Assembly: GCA_016868855.1 (NCBI GenBank)
Contig: VGFP01000001.1
Coordinates: 434,001 to 498,000, forward strand
Direction of reading: 5' to 3'
From: Bacteroidota bacterium
GTDB lineage: Bacteria > Bacteroidota > Bacteroidia > Chitinophagales > Chitinophagaceae
Length of the DNA stretch: 64,000 bases
The translations under genes and the position numbers were made by a program. The first letter of the stretch is position 1. Each line of letters opens with the position of its first letter. The notes below the pieces were generated by a model, which worked only from the letters and a program-made list of their open reading frames with translations, ran no database searches and was not told the DNA's origin. Shown here piece after piece: positions 35,418 through 43,074 of the stretch.

Positions 35418-36607
35418 TTTCAACTTTAAGAAAAGCATATAACCAGTCCTTCACAAAAGAGAAGTACGAAGCTTTTTTAAAAGAATTGAACAGCCTGCAT
35501 CCAGGTGCGATCGATTTCAGGATTGCAGAAACACCTATTTACATTGATAAAAGGCTTAAACAGCAAATGCTTGACACAAGCTCTTATATCATACAGCATA
35601 TCCAATCACCCGCATTTAAACAGGAAGTCGCGCATGCCATTCCGAATGGAGAGTTTTTCCCAAATCAGAATAAAATACCCCACTGCCTTGTATTTGACTT
35701 TGGTATTTGCAAGAATAAAAAAAACGAAATGTTCCCAGCCTTGATTGAACTGCAAGGCTTTCCCTCCCTTTATGCCTTTCAGGGCGTGTACCCGGCTATG
35801 TTTGAAAAATACTTTCCAGCTCCGGATGGATACTCAACTTTTTTCAATGGATACCAATATCAAACCTATCTGGATACATTGAAAAATTTCTTTTTGGGAA
35901 GCCATCAGCCATCAGAAGTTATTTTGCTGGAGATCAAACCGCATGAGCAAAAAACAAGGATTGATTTTTATCTGACCGAATCATTGTTTGGAATAAAATC
36001 AGTATGTGTCTCAGAGTTAAAATTGGAGGGAAATAAACCCTATTACTTATTGAACAAGGAGAAAAAATATATAAAAAGAATTTACAACCGTGTGATCATT
36101 GATGAACTGAATCAAGAGAAAGATGCATTGGGAACATTGATTGACTTTCAGGGTGACATCGATGTAGAATGGTTGCCGCACCCCAATTGGTTCTATCAGA
36201 TTTCAAAATATTTGCTTCCTTACCTTCATCATCCATTTATTCCTGCAACTTCGTTTCTGGATGATCTTACTGAAATTCCAAACGATCTGGAAAATTATGT
36301 ACTGAAACCACTTTTTTCATTTGCAGGACAAGGTGTAATCATTGACGTAAAGGCATCTGACATTGAAAATATAAAAGACCCATCTAACTGGATTTTACAG
36401 AAAAAGGTACAATATGCAGACTGTATTGAAACACCCGACGGAAATGCAAAGGCGGAAATCAGACTGATGTACATTTGGATTGAGGAGGATGATGAACCAA
36501 TCCTTCTTACCAATCTCGCAAGACTGAGCAAGGGCAAGATGATCGGTACACGCTACAACAAAGACAAAGAATGGGTGGGAGGAACAGTCGCTTACTTTGA
36601 AAAATAA
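35414..36607 (+). CDS. Uncharacterised ATP-grasp-like protein
   Basis: A 397-residue soluble protein with no clear named family. The N-terminal half contains YFPAPDGYSTFFNGYQYQTY; the middle has KRIYNRVIIDEL; and the C-terminal third has ATP-grasp-like features: K298 in NYVLKPLFSFAGQGVIID (Lys plus glycine-rich lid), WILQKKVQYADCIE, AEIRLMYIWIEEDDEPILL and LSKGKMIGTRYNKDKEWVGG. The order recalls atypical or permuted ATP-grasp ligases such as glutathionylspermidine synthetase-like proteins. Start ATG overlaps the stop of the amidotransferase-like gene by 4 bases. The call rests on local motifs only. Confidence 0.7.
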   Translation: MISTLRKAYNQSFTKEKYEAFLKELNSLHPGAIDFRIAETPIYIDKRLKQQMLDTSSYIIQHIQSPAFKQEVAHAIPNGEFFPNQNKIPHCLVFDFGICKNKKNEMFPALIELQGFPSLYAFQGVYPAMFEKYFPAPDGYSTFFNGYQYQTYLDTLKNFFLGSHQPSEVILLEIKPHEQKTRIDFYLTESLFGIKSVCVSELKLEGNKPYYLLNKEKKYIKRIYNRVIIDELNQEKDALGTLIDFQGDIDVEWLPHPNWFYQISKYLLPYLHHPFIPATSFLDDLTEIPNDLENYVLKPLFSFAGQGVIIDVKASDIENIKDPSNWILQKKVQYADCIETPDGNAKAEIRLMYIWIEEDDEPILLTNLARLSKGKMIGTRYNKDKEWVGGTVAYFEK

Positions 36608-36612
36608 ATGCC

Positions 36613-36933
36613 ATGCCGCATATCAATACAATAAAAAAGAAATTATTGAGTCAAGGAATTAGTGGACAGTATGTACATGGACAACAACTGACAACTGGCT
36701 GGGTAACCATTGAAAAAGGAAGTAAGCTGCAATTGCACCATCATCCCCATGAACAAATAACGATCATGCTAGAGGGACAATTGGAAATGCAGATTGGGGA
36801 TGAAACTGTCCTATTGGAGAAAGGCATGATACAGGTAATACCCTCGATGGTTCCACACAGCGCTGTTGCACATGAGGACTGCATACTGATTGATGTGTTC
36901 AATCCGGTTAGAGAGGATTACAGGGAAGCTTGA
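36613..36933 (+). CDS. Single-domain cupin protein
   Basis: A 106-residue cupin. Motif 1 (HHHPHEQITIMLEGQLEMQIG, ligands His44, His46 and Gln48 or Glu47) and motif 2 (PSMVPHSAVA with His82) provide a full metal site. It starts 5 bases after the preceding gene and ends the five-gene run; its stop TGA is directly followed by the stop of the convergent CusB gene. Cupins of this size are isomerases, dioxygenases or ligand sensors; the role here is unknown. Confidence 0.88.
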   Translation: MPHINTIKKKLLSQGISGQYVHGQQLTTGWVTIEKGSKLQLHHHPHEQITIMLEGQLEMQIGDETVLLEKGMIQVIPSMVPHSAVAHEDCILIDVFNPVREDYREA

Positions 36934-38064
36934 TTACTCTGCACTGTTCTTCAGTATTCCCAGCAACTTGAATGCATTGTTGAGTACAATGGAGTTGTCT
37001 GGAATGTTTTCGAGTCCCGAGATGATTTCAGTGTTCCCATCTTTGCACATACCGGCAACAATCGCCTTCATCTCATAATGATTTTCCTTTCGCCTGACAA
37101 AAACATATTGATTTCCGCCTGATCGTACAATCGCTTCGTCTGGCAATGCAGACACAATTTTATTGGTTATATCAACCTGCCCCTCTACAAACATACCGGG
37201 TAGTAAATCCTTTGGCTTTGATTTGAAATGACAGTGCGCCAGTGCTGTGCGATTGTCATCCAGTCCCCGGTTTACAAGAATGACCTCAGCAGTATAATGC
37301 TTAGAGGGATCATTGAGAAAATGAATTTTTACTTCGTCACCCTTGTGAACATTGTTCAGATCTTTTTCAAAAATGGTCAGTGCCACATGGATATCATCCG
37401 GATCAATCAACTCAAACATGGTTTCCACGGGCTGCACATATTTACCGGTATTGACATTTACTTTGGATACATACCCATTGATGGTTGATCTCAACTGGAC
37501 TTGCCCTGTTATATTGGTTTCATTCAATGCAGCTGGATCCATACCAATCAACTTTAATTTCTCCGCCAACCCTTTTACCAATACCTGTTGCATCTTGAGC
37601 TCGGCCTCTGCTTGTTGAAAATTCTTGGATGTTCCAGCATTTGCGTCTACCAGATTTCTTTGGCGCTCAAATTCCAAAGATGCCAATGCGGATTTAGCTT
37701 TGGCAGAGAGATAGTCCTGTTGCAACTGAACAATTGCCTGATCTTCCATGATGGCAATCACCTCGCCCTTTTGCACACGCATGCCCGGAATCAATTTTGT
37801 GCTGCGCAAGTATCCTCCCAATGGAAAATTGACTGATATGATATTTTGTGGGGGAAGGTCAATTTTTCCTTGGATATCAAGCGTGGAGCTCATCATGACA
37901 TTTTGGGCATTGCCCATATTCAATGCAAGCAATTTTTGCTGATCGGCATTGAGGATGATTTCATTGCCCTGCAATACTTCATTTGACTCGACATTTTCTT
38001 GTTTTGCACCTCTACAGGCTACTAGGAGCAATACAAAAGGAATGAAAAGGGATGGGATACGCAT
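36934..38064 (-). CDS. cusB: RND efflux periplasmic adaptor lipoprotein, CusB/CzcB-like
   Basis: Membrane-fusion subunit that joins the inner-membrane pump to the outer-membrane channel. Lipobox VLLLVAC gives Cys17. The 376 residues show the barrel-sandwich/lipoyl halves (GYLRSTKLIPGMRVQKGEVIAI and NGYVSKVNVNTGKYVQP), a helical hairpin with QAEAELKMQQVLVKG between them, and a beta-barrel domain (PDDIHVALTIFEKDLNNVHKGD). It is coded 3 bases after the pump gene, in the same transcript. The metal is not fixed by this sequence; Cu(I), Ag(I), Co, Zn and Cd pumps share this form. Confidence 0.9.
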   Translation of the reverse strand: MRIPSLFIPFVLLLVACRGAKQENVESNEVLQGNEIILNADQQKLLALNMGNAQNVMMSSTLDIQGKIDLPPQNIISVNFPLGGYLRSTKLIPGMRVQKGEVIAIMEDQAIVQLQQDYLSAKAKSALASLEFERQRNLVDANAGTSKNFQQAEAELKMQQVLVKGLAEKLKLIGMDPAALNETNITGQVQLRSTINGYVSKVNVNTGKYVQPVETMFELIDPDDIHVALTIFEKDLNNVHKGDEVKIHFLNDPSKHYTAEVILVNRGLDDNRTALAHCHFKSKPKDLLPGMFVEGQVDITNKIVSALPDEAIVRSGGNQYVFVRRKENHYEMKAIVAGMCKDGNTEIISGLENIPDNSIVLNNAFKLLGILKNSAE

Positions 38065-38067
38065 AGC

Positions 38068-41000
38068 TTATTTTTTCTCGGTTAAATATTTGAACTCAGC
38101 CAATGAGAATTGAAGTGACTTTACAACATCGGCATACGATATCTTGATTTGAAGTGCCTGATTTACCAGCAATGCCCATTCGGCAAATGAAATATCACCA
38201 CTCTTGAAACGAACAGATGCCTGTCGGGTCATTTCATCAGACATTTTCAAACCTTCACGTCTGTAATACTGAAATATTTCAATTTGTTTCTGATAAGTTG
38301 ATGACAATTTGGTGAACTGTGTATGAAGCTGCTCCAATTTCTGACTCCTATTCAGTTCGGTGATTTCCAATCCAATTTTAGATGACTTAATCTTGGCTTT
38401 TGCTGCACCATTGAAAATAGGTAGTCCCATGCCAAATTGATAAATACCAAAGCGAGTGTTTCCACCATAATACTTCAAAGAAATACCATCGGGTGATTGC
38501 CAGCCAATAATTGACAAATTGCTATACCCCAGGTTAAAATCCGGAAGCAATTTATTTTTCTCAATATTGATGAGTGATTTTTGTTGTGCAACCAAGGCAT
38601 CGGAAACACCCAACAGCGGATGAGATTGAAATGAATACATATTGGTTTGCAGCCATTCAAATTGAAGTGAATCAGCCTGAGGCAGTATTTCGGATCCGTT
38701 GTTTTTAAGTAAAATATTGAGTTCTGCAATCAAACCATTTTTTTCTGCAATCAGCAACTGCTTTTGCAAGGCCTGTTGAGCTGATTGCACTTTGATGGCA
38801 TTCAACACACTGTTGTTTATTTCGCCCTGATCTTTTTGTACGGTCGCAACCCTCGACCATTCTGCAAAATTTTGTTCGACTTCGTTCAAAATATCTTCTC
38901 TTCTGTCAAGATCCAGTATGGAATAACAAATCTGCCTTACGCGCCAATTCAATTCAGCCTTTGTCAATGCAGTTTGTGAAACCCCCAAGTTAATTTGTTG
39001 ATCGTATAACTTTTGCTGTGCCTTGTATACCATCGGCAACTGAAATCCCTGGTTGAAAAATATCCTGGTATCATTGAACGCACTGTTGATATTTCCGTAC
39101 TCCAGTCCGGTTAACGTTTTAGCTATTTCTGCAGGTCTGGCACGCAACGCCCGATATGATTCGGTATTTTTCTCTGAGACCTTGATCAAATATGATTTAC
39201 TGTCTGCCATTGAAACAATGGAATCAATTGGCAGGAATTGTTTGGATTGAGAGAATCCTGTTGAAGAAGCAAAGATTCCAATCAACAGAATAGATAAAGA
39301 TTTTGACATAGTAACTTTCTTTTTCTCTACCCAAGCAAACAGCACAGGCAATACAAACAGGGTCAAGAATGTTGCTGATATGAGTCCACCAATCACAACC
39401 GTTGCCAGTGGCCTCTGTACCTCAGCACCGGAGCTGATGCTCAGTGCCATGGGTAAGAAACCAAGGGATGCAACAGCAGCAGTCATCAATACTGGTCTGA
39501 GTCGGCTGGTAGTCCCTCTAATCACCAATTCCTTCACATCAATTTCAGTTTCTTTTTTAAGCTTGTTGAATTCATTGATCAACACAATGCCATTGAGCAC
39601 CGCCACTCCAAACAATGCGATAAATCCAATACCTGCAGAAATACTGAATGGCATATCTCGAGCCCAGAGCATGAGGATTCCACCGATGACAGATAGGGGG
39701 ATAGCTGTATAGATTAGTAAACCATAGCGCAGCGATCTAAATGAAAAATACAATATGAGTAGAATCAGCAACAATGCGATGGGGACTGCAATCATCAGCC
39801 TTCCTTTTGCCTCAACCAAATTCTCAAATTGCCCCCCGAATGTTACATAATATCCAGAAGGTAGTTGAATTTTTTCTGCGTTTCGTCGAACATCTTCCAC
39901 GACAGATTGCACATCTCTATCACGCACATTGAAAGCAACGGTGATGCGGCGTTTGGCATCTTCCCTCTGTACTTGGTTCGGACCATCTTCAATAGTAATT
40001 TCTGCCAATTGTTCCAGCGGAACACTGACTCCCTCATTGTTGGTAAGAAGCAAGGTTCTCAAATCTTCCAAATCATCTCTCCTATCTCCTGCGAGCCTAA
40101 CCACCAAATCAAATTTTCTTTCATTCTCATATATTTTTCCGGCTGACTCACCCGCAAAGGAAGTACGCAGCACTTTATTTACCTCTGCAATACTCAGTCC
40201 ATATGCTGCAATGGCATTCTTTTTATACTTGATTACAATTTGAGGCAAACCGGTCACCCGCTCTGCAAATACATCTTTTGCACCGGGAACCTGTTTGATG
40301 ATTTCTGCATATTTCTCAGCATGCGCAGCGAGTGTATCCAGATTTTCTCCAAAAATTTTACACACCACATCCTGCTTTGCTCCAGCAATCAGCTCATTGA
40401 ATCGCATTTGCACCGGATATTGAAATCCCCCTGTCAAACCAGGCACTTTTCCAATGGCAGCACTCATCTTGTTTGCCAACTCATCGTAGGAATCCGCACT
40501 GGTCCATTCTTTTTTATCTTTCAAATTGACGATGATATCTGTCATTTCAATGGGCATTGGATCGGTGGGAATTTCACTCGCACCAATTCTTGTAACAATT
40601 TTCTCTACCTCCGGAAATTTTTGCAGTTCTGAAACAGCTTTTTGCGTCGACTCAATGGTTTCACTCAACGAGGCTCCTGTCATCAGTCTTGCATCAATGG
40701 CAAAATCACCTTCTTCCAATTCCGGAATAAATTCACCTCCCAAACGGGATGCCACCATGATTGAAATAATGAAAAGAGCAATTGCAGCAGTAATTATTTT
40801 TTTGGGATGATCAATCAATTTGCTCAATACATTCATGAATGATGACTGTAATTTGTTCATCCATTTGTCAGAAAACGAATCTTCCCCTGACAATTTTTTA
40901 CTGAGCACCAGGCTGGTCATCATCGGCACATAGGTCAGTGATAATACAAATGCCCCTATCAATGCAAACGCCACAGTTTGTGCCATGGGTTTGAACATTT

Positions 41001-42417
41001 TTCCTTCAATGCCAGTGAGACTGAGAATGGGTATATAAACAATCAAAATGATGATCTGGCCGAAAACAGCTGCGCCCATCATCCTTCCGGCAGATTGTTC
41101 TACCGTGTTATCCATCTGGGTCTGTTGCAACTGCAACACATTCTGTTTATTACCGTGAAGCCGATGCAAGACTGCTTCGACAATGATGACTGCTCCATCA
41201 ACGATCAATCCAAAATCCAATGCACCCAAACTCATCAGATTTCCAGAAACCCTAAACAGGTTCATCATCCCCACCGCAAAAAGCATGGCCAGCGGAATAA
41301 CCGAGGCAACAATGAGTCCCGCACGCAAATTCCCGAGAAACAGGACCAGGATCAGTAGCACAATCAATGCACCCTCCAGCAAATTGGTTTGAACGGTATT
41401 GAGTGTACGTCCTACCATCTTTTTTCTATCCAAGAAGGTGTCTATTTCAATTCCTTCTGGCAATGTCTTTTTGATTTGTTCCATGCGTGCATCGATGCCC
41501 TTGATAACTTCAGATGCATTTTCGCCCTTGAGCATCAATACAACTGCCCCGGAAACCTCTCCCTGATCACGGTAAGTCAATGCCCCATAGCGAATGGGAC
41601 TGCCAATGCGGACATTTGCAACATCACGGATGTAAACAGGTGTGCCCGCGGCAGACTTGGAAACGTATATATTTTGAATTTCTTCGATCCCCTTTGCGAG
41701 TCCCTCTGTTCTGATGAACAGCAGCGCTGGACCCTTTTCGATGTATGCGGCACCAGAGTTTTGGTTATTGGATTCCAACGCATTGAAAACGTCCTGCAAT
41801 GTGACCCCAATTGCTTTAAGTTTTACTGGATCCAATGCAACCTCATATTGTTTGAGTTTTCCGCCAAAACTGCTTATATCTGCCACACCGGGAGTTCCCA
41901 GGAGTTGGCGTCTGACGATCCAATCCTGTATGGTTCTGAGTTCTGTTAAATCATACTTGCTTTCAAATCCTTTTTTGGGACGAACAACATACTGATAAAT
42001 TTCACCAAGTCCGGTCGTTACAGGAGCCAATTCAGGCGAACCGGCTTCTTTTGGAATTTCATCTCTGAACAAGATCATGCGTTCGCTGACCTGTTGACGA
42101 CACCAATAAATATCACGGTCATCATCAAATACAATTGTCACCACCGATAAACCAAATCGAGAGATGGATCTGATTTCTTTGATTCCTGGAATATTAGAAG
42201 ATACCTGCTCAATGGGAAAAGTGATGAGGCGCTCAACTTCCAATGAACCCAGTGTTGGTGAAACAGTTATCACTTGAACTTGATTAGAGGTGATATCAGG
42301 AAGTGCATCCACTGGCAATCGAAGGAGTTCGACTGTTCCCCAAACAATCCAAGCCATCGTGAAGAGTCCGATTACTAACTTATTTCTAACAGAAAATCGA
42401 ATGATGGCATTGAGCAT
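38068..42417 (-). CDS. cusA: Heavy-metal RND pump (CusA/CzcA) fused to TolC-like outer-membrane factor
   Basis: A 1449-residue polypeptide. Residues 1-1036 are a full HME-RND transporter: LPVDALPDITSNQVQVIT, DFGLIVDGAVIIVE with D401, D407 and E414 as in CzcA, and FALFGVAVLNGIVLI-type TM segments near 960. Residues 1037-1449 start at an internal ATG (39309) with a signal-peptide-like MSKSLSILLIGIFASSTGFSQ followed by a TolC/OEP coiled-coil domain (AELNWRVRQICYSILDLDRR; KSSKIGLEITELNRSQKLE). Fusions of this kind occur in Bacteroidota. The internal segment could act as a signal for export and cleavage, or the ATG, preceded by GAAAAAGAAAG, could allow separate synthesis. The adaptor gene follows directly. 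Confidence 0.93.
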   Translation of the reverse strand: MLNAIIRFSVRNKLVIGLFTMAWIVWGTVELLRLPVDALPDITSNQVQVITVSPTLGSLEVERLITFPIEQVSSNIPGIKEIRSISRFGLSVVTIVFDDDRDIYWCRQQVSERMILFRDEIPKEAGSPELAPVTTGLGEIYQYVVRPKKGFESKYDLTELRTIQDWIVRRQLLGTPGVADISSFGGKLKQYEVALDPVKLKAIGVTLQDVFNALESNNQNSGAAYIEKGPALLFIRTEGLAKGIEEIQNIYVSKSAAGTPVYIRDVANVRIGSPIRYGALTYRDQGEVSGAVVLMLKGENASEVIKGIDARMEQIKKTLPEGIEIDTFLDRKKMVGRTLNTVQTNLLEGALIVLLILVLFLGNLRAGLIVASVIPLAMLFAVGMMNLFRVSGNLMSLGALDFGLIVDGAVIIVEAVLHRLHGNKQNVLQLQQTQMDNTVEQSAGRMMGAAVFGQIIILIVYIPILSLTGIEGKMFKPMAQTVAFALIGAFVLSLTYVPMMTSLVLSKKLSGEDSFSDKWMNKLQSSFMNVLSKLIDHPKKIITAAIALFIISIMVASRLGGEFIPELEEGDFAIDARLMTGASLSETIESTQKAVSELQKFPEVEKIVTRIGASEIPTDPMPIEMTDIIVNLKDKKEWTSADSYDELANKMSAAIGKVPGLTGGFQYPVQMRFNELIAGAKQDVVCKIFGENLDTLAAHAEKYAEIIKQVPGAKDVFAERVTGLPQIVIKYKKNAIAAYGLSIAEVNKVLRTSFAGESAGKIYENERKFDLVVRLAGDRRDDLEDLRTLLLTNNEGVSVPLEQLAEITIEDGPNQVQREDAKRRITVAFNVRDRDVQSVVEDVRRNAEKIQLPSGYYVTFGGQFENLVEAKGRLMIAVPIALLLILLILYFSFRSLRYGLLIYTAIPLSVIGGILMLWARDMPFSISAGIGFIALFGVAVLNGIVLINEFNKLKKETEIDVKELVIRGTTSRLRPVLMTAAVASLGFLPMALSISSGAEVQRPLATVVIGGLISATFLTLFVLPVLFAWVEKKKVTMSKSLSILLIGIFASSTGFSQSKQFLPIDSIVSMADSKSYLIKVSEKNTESYRALRARPAEIAKTLTGLEYGNINSAFNDTRIFFNQGFQLPMVYKAQQKLYDQQINLGVSQTALTKAELNWRVRQICYSILDLDRREDILNEVEQNFAEWSRVATVQKDQGEINNSVLNAIKVQSAQQALQKQLLIAEKNGLIAELNILLKNNGSEILPQADSLQFEWLQTNMYSFQSHPLLGVSDALVAQQKSLINIEKNKLLPDFNLGYSNLSIIGWQSPDGISLKYYGGNTRFGIYQFGMGLPIFNGAAKAKIKSSKIGLEITELNRSQKLEQLHTQFTKLSSTYQKQIEIFQYYRREGLKMSDEMTRQASVRFKSGDISFAEWALLVNQALQIKISYADVVKSLQFSLAEFKYLTEKK

Positions 42418-42614
42418 GATCCTTTCTAAATGGTTCAGGAGTTAAATTCGGCTCAATCAAACTGCAGCATGGAAATTTCAAGGCTCCAACAACATTCAAT
42501 TCAACCTGCCTAAATGTACAACTTTAGGATAAATTATTAGATGACTTATTTACAGCAATCCTTCTTGACAAAGAGTCCAGCGATAAAGGATAATATCTTC
42601 TTTAAAATAGCAGG

Positions 42615-42644
42615 CATAAAAAAAGTCCGACGATTGTCGGACTT
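42615..42644 (-). terminator. Terminator after the HMA-domain gene
   Basis: On the minus strand a perfect 9-bp stem AAGTCCGAC/GTCGGACTT with a 4-base loop is followed by a T-run; it separates the HMA gene from the downstream efflux operon on the same strand. The remaining bases between 42418 and 42614 show no gene; a TACATTTA -7-like element is at 42518-42511 on the minus strand. Confidence 0.85.
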
Positions 42645-42653
42645 CAAAATTAA

Positions 42654-42998
42654 TTATTTTTTCTCAGCTCCTTTTCGGGGATATTGGCAGCATTCAGCGA
42701 GATTTCCATAAGCCTCGGCTGTAGCGGCGATGTCTTGTGTATCATATCCTGCATTGGCAATGGCTTGCTGGATTTTTTGCATATCCGTCTTTTTTTCCTT
42801 GAACTCAATGTTCAATACCTTGGAATCTTTGTTCCAATTCGCAGTTTTTGCACCTGCTTTGATGGCGGCTGCTTCGATTGTTTTTTTGCACATGCCGCAA
42901 TTGCCCCAAACCTTGATTTCTTCCGTTTTCTGAGCAAAGCTGTTTACGCTGAAGAACAAAGTCAACGCTGTAAATAATCCAATGTATTTCATTTTCAT
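42654..42998 (-). CDS. Exported heavy-metal-associated (HMA) domain protein
   Basis: A 114-residue periplasmic protein. Signal peptide (YIGLFTALTLFFSVNSFAQ) is followed by an HMA ferredoxin-like fold with the metal-binding CxxC in WGNCGMCKKTIEAAA (usual GMTCxxC replaced by GNCGMC), SKVLNIEFKEKKTD and IQQAIANAGYDTQDI. A short C-terminal tail has a vicinal CC (AECCQYPRK). It may be a periplasmic copper or similar metal carrier for the CusA-CusB pump downstream; a terminator lies between them. -7 element TACATTTG is at 43025-43018. Confidence 0.9.
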   Translation of the reverse strand: MKMKYIGLFTALTLFFSVNSFAQKTEEIKVWGNCGMCKKTIEAAAIKAGAKTANWNKDSKVLNIEFKEKKTDMQKIQQAIANAGYDTQDIAATAEAYGNLAECCQYPRKGAEKK

Positions 42999-43017
42999 AA
43001 CAAATAATTTTAGAATA

Positions 43018-43025
43018 CAAATGTA
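43018..43025 (-). promoter_or_regulatory. -7 element before the HMA-domain gene
   Basis: TACATTTG on the minus strand, an exact TAnnTTTG, ends 19 bases before ATG 42998. Confidence 0.55.
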
Positions 43026-43074
43026 TACCAGAACGATAATCCCTGCATATGATCGTGCTAATTTAACATTTCAA

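Noticed and set aside
40978-41949. Long opposite-strand open frames inside cusA, valS, rpoB and other genes
   Set aside because: They have no recognisable domains, lie fully inside well-supported genes and reflect codon bias on the other strand.
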